Assembly: GCA_039111635.1 (NCBI GenBank)
Contig: JBCAQO010000008.1
Location: 1,922,001-1,986,000 of the forward strand
DNA length: 64,000 bases
DNA from: Heterobasidion occidentale
Lineage: Eukaryota; Basidiomycota; Agaricomycetes; Russulales; Bondarzewiaceae
Direction of reading: 5' to 3'
Shown: one piece after another, positions 58,983 through 64,000 of the stretch
How the letters are laid out: each line of letters starts with the position of its first letter
Position numbering within the stretch: the stretch's first letter is position 1
The notes under the pieces: model-generated
The model's input: the letters and a program-made list of their open reading frames with translations, nothing else
Told to the model about the DNA's origin: nothing
Databases searched by the model: none
Made by a program: the position numbers and the translations under genes

Positions 58983-61133
58983 ATGTCAGAAGAATTCGCA
59001 CACAGGAGACGCGTTCTCCACCGTCAACTTCACAAAAAATCTCCCTTCAACCCCTCGCTCAACCCCAGGTTTTCACCCACTGCGCTTTTTACAGACCCTG
59101 CCGCCGCACTCTCGTCCACAGCTTCCCAGCAAGCAGCTACCACCGACCCCGTTACGACCAGTGCTTCTGTCCAGGCAGCTACCTGTCTGTTATCTTGCTT
59201 TTTAACTCTTCGTTCTCTTCGCTCACATATGTTTCAGCCGACACGCCTGCTCAAGTCACCCAGATCACTCCCTCTACTACCTCTCCCTCTCCTGCTCTTT
59301 CGCTCACCAGCACCTCCGCTGCTGCAGTGGTCACTACCTCCACCACCCCTGCAACCTCCTCCGTTGCCGCTGTCGCCTCGAGCACTCCTGCTAGCACTCA
59401 ACCTGTCGTTGTCGCCCAGACCTCGTCTTCATCCCGTGCCGCTGTCCGTTTTTCTCCCTTGTGCTATTTTTAGAGTTGTTCACACGTCAGGATGATCAGG
59501 TTGCCACTACGGCGAAACCAGCCAGCGCGCTCGGCCAGTCGACAGAGTTCATCATCCAAACCATCAGCGGTTCTGCGGTCACGATATCGCACGCTGCTTC
59601 AACTGCGTCGTCCACCGCCGTTGCATCTTCCACTACCAGCTCGGGCATCATTATCGGTGGAGTTGCGGCCGCTATCGTTGGTGCTATCGGCATACTTGCT
59701 GCAGTCGTATACTTCTTGGTGTGTAAAAATCACGGTCAGGACGATGTTACCCCGCTAAATTTTAAATTCAGAGGAAATGTCGCAACAACGAAGAGAGCAA
59801 TGAGGCGTGGAATCCTGAGGACGTCCGTCGCCATTCGACCATGCTCAATGACGACATGCCTCCTCCGATGAGTCGCGCTATGACCTTCAATCGCGGCGCT
59901 GGTGGCGCAAACTCTCCCCGTCCTCCGACGATGATCGAGCGTAAGATGACAAACGCGTCTCCCTCCATGTTGCATCGTCAGCCCACGTTCGGGAACTATT
60001 CCAACTATGGTCCCGAGGGTATGAGAGGCCCTCCCGAGAACATGTACGGCGGCTATGGTCCTGGCCCCACTGAACACGCCAGCTTCCAGTCATTCGCCCC
60101 CGGCGACGTTATTTCCCCCATCACGGCTCACTCTGCGAACCCCTTCATAACGCCTTACGACTCGCCTATGGGCTCTCCTGTCACGAGCGTGCCTGCTCAC
60201 TATGGTCCTGGTTCTCCATACAATGACCTGACTCCCCCGCAAAGTGCACTGACCAGGCAACCTTCCTCCGCTTATGTCACGCGCCAGAACTCGATGGGCG
60301 GCGGACCTTTCAGTCCCATGTCCTCGACGACTCCTGGTCCATCGGCTTGGGAAGCCGAGGACCCGCACTACGTCGACTTGAGCCGTTCCAGTGTAACGCC
60401 ATTCCAGGCTGCCCAGTACGCGGAGATCTCACGCAAACTCGGTGCTCCTACTCCCCCTCCGCTCAACCTCGGCGCAATCAATGAGGAGAAGGATCTGCCT
60501 ATCCCTGGGACCGCCGTCACCACTGACTTCGATGGCCCTCCCTCCGCCGCTAGCATCGACACAGCGAACATAGCTGTCCATCAAGCCGGATTCGCACACT
60601 ATCTCTCGGCCCCGGTGCCCGCAGAGACGGCCAACCCCGAATCGCCTTTCGCAGATCCTGGTATGTACGCCGCCAACCAAGCAACTCCAAAGCCTGCGAA
60701 CGGCACCACGAACATGTCCTCCCATGTCTCTGATGCAGACATGGAAGCTGACACGCAGGAGCTCGAATTCCCTGCTCCCCCCGCCGCCGTGCACCACCAC
60801 AGCAGAATTGACTCCAACCCGCCCATCCTTCCTGAGATCCTCGTGCAGAACCGCGCGTTCTCCCCGGTCTCGGTCGACTTTTCGCTCCCCGTCAGCGCGC
60901 ACGGCTCCCCGTCGCCGTTCCGCACCGAGTTTGGCGACGTCCGCACGCCGCCGCCTGTAGCAGTGCTCAACAGGGCCAGCCCCCTCGCCACCTCGGCCCC
61001 TGTGCAAGCTGAATCGGAGGAGGCTCCGCGCCGTGAGCCCAAGGCTGAGGGACAGGCGCAAGCACAAGCGCAGAAGAGGCCAGACACGGTCTACACCATC
61101 TACGATGAAGAAGACGCGTACGGAGGGATCTAA
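58983..61133 (+). CDS. Ser/Thr-rich single-pass membrane protein (wall-sensor-like plan)
   Basis: Unknown function. Four exons: from 58983 (MSEEFAHRRRVLHRQLHKKS), after a spliced segment TPAQVTQITPSTTSPSPALS, a third exon starting DDQVATTAKPASALGQSTEF, and from about 59771 the long tail. The membrane segment is IIIGGVAAAIVGAIGILAAV (about 59647-59720), where the third exon ends before an intron with acceptor ttcag. The cytosolic tail (RKCRNNEESNEAWNPEDVRR, MLNDDMPPPMSRAMTFNRG, then Pro/Gly-rich to DTVYTIYDEEDAYGG) is about 450 residues. The ectodomain is Ser/Thr-rich, as in O-mannosylated sensors. No signal peptide is visible with this start, so an upstream exon may be missing. The stop is 61131-61133. 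Confidence 0.7.
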
Positions 61134-61984
61134 ACGTGCTCGCCGGCCCCCACGTGTGCTAACATCCACGCGCCGTCCCGGTCGACGATGCGACGAATTT
61201 GACTGTATTGAAATCTCGTGTCTGCATCGCAGTCTCCTCCAGCCGTACAATTCTGTGTATCCTGTGTTCCACTCTGTGTTCGCGTTGTTCACTGCCCCTA
61301 ACTTTTACTCCCCTCCTCTCCCCTATCTCTTCTATCATAAACATGTGGGTCGTCTGTTCTCCCTTTGTCTGGTTAATCGGCGCCGGTGCCAAACCTTCTG
61401 TTCTTTTCTGTCCGTTGATGGTGGGCGTTGGCGCACGCGGTGGCGTCCAGAGCTGGATTCTGCGGGATGTCCTGCTCTCCGTCCCTTGTCCTCTTACCTA
61501 CCTTCCTCCGTGTCCAGTGCCCGATGTGGCGCGATTGTTCTTTTTGGGAGTGTGGACCCGGTCCTCACAGGCCTGGTTCCGGTCCTATCTTACTTCCACC
61601 ACCTGCGTGCTAACGAGCCACAAGTCGTTGATACCCTCCGTTGTTGTGACATTGTACCTGAGCTTGGGGCCCTTGGTACTTGAATCCAACTGCTCATCGT
61701 GGCTGACTGGTATTATCGAAGTACGATTGATCGCAGATTGTGGGCAGTGCGACATGACCATCGCAACTCTCAGCGCTGGGACCGCATACGGGGCCGCGCT
61801 CAGCCTCACTTATAAGGTGACGTTGACATAAGCCCCAAATTCATTTGAGAGGGAAACCTTGTATTGAATGGGAAGGACATGGTACACGATTCATCGAAAG
61901 ACACTAAAACAAATTTGGCGACTAGAAACACGGTATATTCAGGTGCTCGTCGCGTTTTATCATTGGCGCGTAACAGGGAGACAG
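61134..61984. other. Convergent 3' flanks
   Basis: About 850 bp between convergent stops. Open frames on both strands near 61199-61831 are unsupported by motifs or splice sites. Probably UTRs. Confidence 0.35.
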
Positions 61985-64000
61985 CTATGCGGGGAGTGTT
62001 AGTTCATCTTCACCCTCGCCTCCGTCGTATTCCGAAACGACGACCATATCCACATCGTCCTCCTCGGTGTCAGCAGTCGCCGTGCCCACATTCCTGCCCT
62101 TGACCCAATGATAACAGTTGTGATGACTGACCAGGCGGGCTTCAGCTGCCAGACTTTGAGCAGCGCTTCTTTGCGCTGGCGAGCGTGCTCGTGGAACATG
62201 CCTCGAGTTGCGAGTAGATAGGCATATCTGTGTTTGTCGCCATGGCTGATTCCCTTGTACACCGTGCTCGAACAGCCGTACGCAAAGATATTGTAGCGCG
62301 GGTGGTGAGTCGTCGCGTTTTGGGAGGCTGCCCGTGTAGTAGAGCGCGATTTCCCGTGATCTTTGACCAGAACTTTGGAAGGAAGAATAAGTGCTTCGCA
62401 CAATCGTCCAGGGAGTGGATGAACTCTTGCCTTGGCCCTTGCCTCCTCCATGTACTTTGCCTTTTCCCACGTCCTCACCCTTATCGTCGTCACCGATGGT
62501 CTTGTCTACGCCCGGCTGTATGCCGAGCGCCATCACGAGAGTACAGTATGGCCGGCAGGAGGTCTGCGTAACAAAAAGACCAATATCCTCGGCCCTGACA
62601 TCGAGAGCCACGACAGTCCCGGCGCTTGTGCGTCGCTTCACCTGGATGAGGATGGCTGTCATGGCCGTTTCGCCGAGTTCGTCACCCAATAGTACCGGAA
62701 TTCCAAGGTCAATGATTGCCTGTCCCGAATCGGCAACAAATGCCATGCCACGGACGAAGGCAGAAAAAAGCGTCCCCGTGGTGACACCTCTCTCGTCATC
62801 TAACTTGACAAAGTGTGTGAAGCGGACCGTAGCTTTCTGGAATACCGTCTTGAACTTTGCCTGTTGGGGTCCGTAGTGTCCCTTGGAATATTGTCGGGGT
62901 AACTGTCGAGTATGTCCTTAGCCGCGCCGGGTTCGAATAGCTCCTCGATGAACGACGTGAGAAGACAGCCTCGACTGAATGATCCCGATGTGTTTGAGTT
63001 GTCTCTTTTGACCGCGCGATCGTAAGCTTCTGTGAGCAGCGCCCGCGCCACAAGTTCCCCTTGCTTACCCGTATCAAGTAGACCACCCTTCATGTAGTGT
63101 CCCAGGGTGTCAATGAGAAATGTTGCATTCTTGGATTGCCACTGATTGAGCAGTTCAGCTGCCGCCTGACGAAAGTAAGAAGATTTACTCGATGAACGAG
63201 CAGTTGCCACGTGTAGAGGCTCACCTCTGCTAGGATCGGCTCGCTAGGATACCCAGATCGGAAGAACTCACGATGTGAGGGCACTGAAAATATGGTACGC
63301 ATATGGCTTGCCACAAGATCGGCAAAGATGTTCTCGTCTTTTGATCGGATGGGTTCATAATCGAGACAGAGACGCACATCTGCGACGGCCAACGCAGCAG
63401 TATCCGAAGGAAGTGCATCATGATCATAACTTGGTTTGCCAGACAACTTGCTTCGTGCCAGGTTGAGGAGTCGGTGATATTCGAGCTGAAACGCTCCCTC
63501 AGGCGTCAGCAATGCCCGCCACCTGCAAGTTCTTGAGCATCAATCATAGAGATTCGAAGGCGAGAAATAGCTTACAAGGGCCTTCCGAATTGCGCCATAA
63601 ATGTATATGTTGATAAGTCTCGAATGGTGAATTGCCTAATTCCAACCTCCAACTTAGGGGCGATGTCAAATGGGGCCTCAGATACCATAGCTTGGGAGTA
63701 GTTGCAGTTGTAGGCACACGAAGGATTAGAAGACAGGAAGACGGCGAAGATGGGAAAACGCGTGAAGCTGTTGAATACTGAGCGAAGGGTGTCGTACAAT
63801 GTCTCATACCCATCCTCGTCGCCTATCCTCGTCCGAAGTTGAGTAAGATCGTGGATGCCATCAAAATAGATCACTAGCTTGACTTCCTGTGACACCTGTT
63901 CTGTAGGCAAATTGTCTGTTTTCCATTCGGGTGATCTGTCGAGAGTGTAGAGCAAATCGCGAAGTGCGTGTACAGCCTTATCGCACGCCGCGTTCTTGCC
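61985..64000 (-). pseudogene. CRN/RHS-like NTPase-nuclease family protein, 3' part, frame disrupted
   Basis: Partial gene running off the right edge; only the C-terminal part is present. Readable exons hold a P-loop-NTPase-like segment with a Walker B-type strand (LVIYFDGIHDLTQLR) and IFAVFLSSNPSCA. A helical region follows (HYMKGGLLDTGKQGEL; VARALLTEAYDRAV), then, in another frame, VTTGTLFSAFVRGMAFVADS and DELGETAMTAILIQVKRR, where QVK could be the (E/Q)xK of a PD-(D/E)XK nuclease fold. This order resembles the CRN-RHS-type effector plan (NTPase plus nuclease) found in fungi. The frame changes at a GGGG run at 62866-62869 without a usable intron. A second change near 62350-62450 could be an intron. 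The final stop is uncertain. Function and intactness are unproven. Confidence 0.5.

Noticed and set aside
1..64000. CRISPR arrays, rRNA genes, LTR retrotransposons
   Set aside because: No regularly spaced direct repeats, no rRNA-like stretches and no reverse transcriptase or gag/pol motifs were seen.

Overview
The window looks like nuclear DNA of an agaricomycete (mushroom-forming basidiomycete), with Polyporales-like gene content. The evidence is dense genes on both strands, many short GT-AG introns of about 45-75 bp, families typical of basidiomycetes (Mug135-like C-terminal domain, DUF7918, DOPA 4,5-dioxygenase-like, a basidiomycete-type forkhead, a CRN/RHS-like NTPase-nuclease), and housekeeping proteins that read as fungal. 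There is no operon structure. Neighbours often sit head-to-head over 300-600 bp shared promoters or tail-to-tail over about 200-300 bp. All models were built by eye from splice signals and frame continuity; outer coordinates are firmer than inner splice sites.

Layout, left to right. 0-9.3 kb: cytochrome c oxidase subunit VIIa (COX9), Mediator MED4, retromer sorting nexin VPS5, the 3'-end processing factor MPE1 and the ER membrane complex subunit EMC5. 9.6-17.7 kb: a P450, an uncharacterised membrane protein, a DOPA-dioxygenase-like enzyme, a 302 bp Tc1/mariner-like MITE and a Mug135-like gene. 17.9-24.4 kb: cystathionine beta-synthase lacking CBS domains, a DUF7918 protein with two SUMO-interaction-like motifs, a 77-residue basic orphan and a DUF676 lipase. 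A 1.9 kb gene-poor stretch follows.

26-42.9 kb: ARP2, pyridoxal kinase, a very large protein with three START-like domains and a C-terminal membrane anchor, a LisH/LUFS transcriptional co-regulator and a vezatin/Inp2-like protein. 42.9-45 kb is gene-poor and carries a short telomere-like tract. 45-58.5 kb: a SET-domain protein, ribosomal protein L30, an ARP9-like protein, the AP-1 gamma adaptin, a forkhead factor, the gamma-tubulin-complex microprotein MZT1 and a secreted/type I membrane protein. 58.9-64 kb: a Ser/Thr-rich single-pass membrane protein, then the 3' part of a CRN/RHS-like gene that runs off the right edge.

Most genes are unrelated housekeeping functions: actin nucleation (ARP2), chromatin (ARP9-like, SET), trafficking (VPS5, AP-1 gamma) and transcription (MED4, forkhead, LUFS). 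The P450 and the DOPA-dioxygenase-like gene are about 3 kb apart, but nothing else suggests a biosynthetic cluster. The items most worth checking are two single-base homopolymer frame breaks (inside VPS5 and the CRN-like gene), the CRN/RHS-like gene itself, the MITE, the SIM-bearing DUF7918 protein, the triple-START protein and the small orphan gene.
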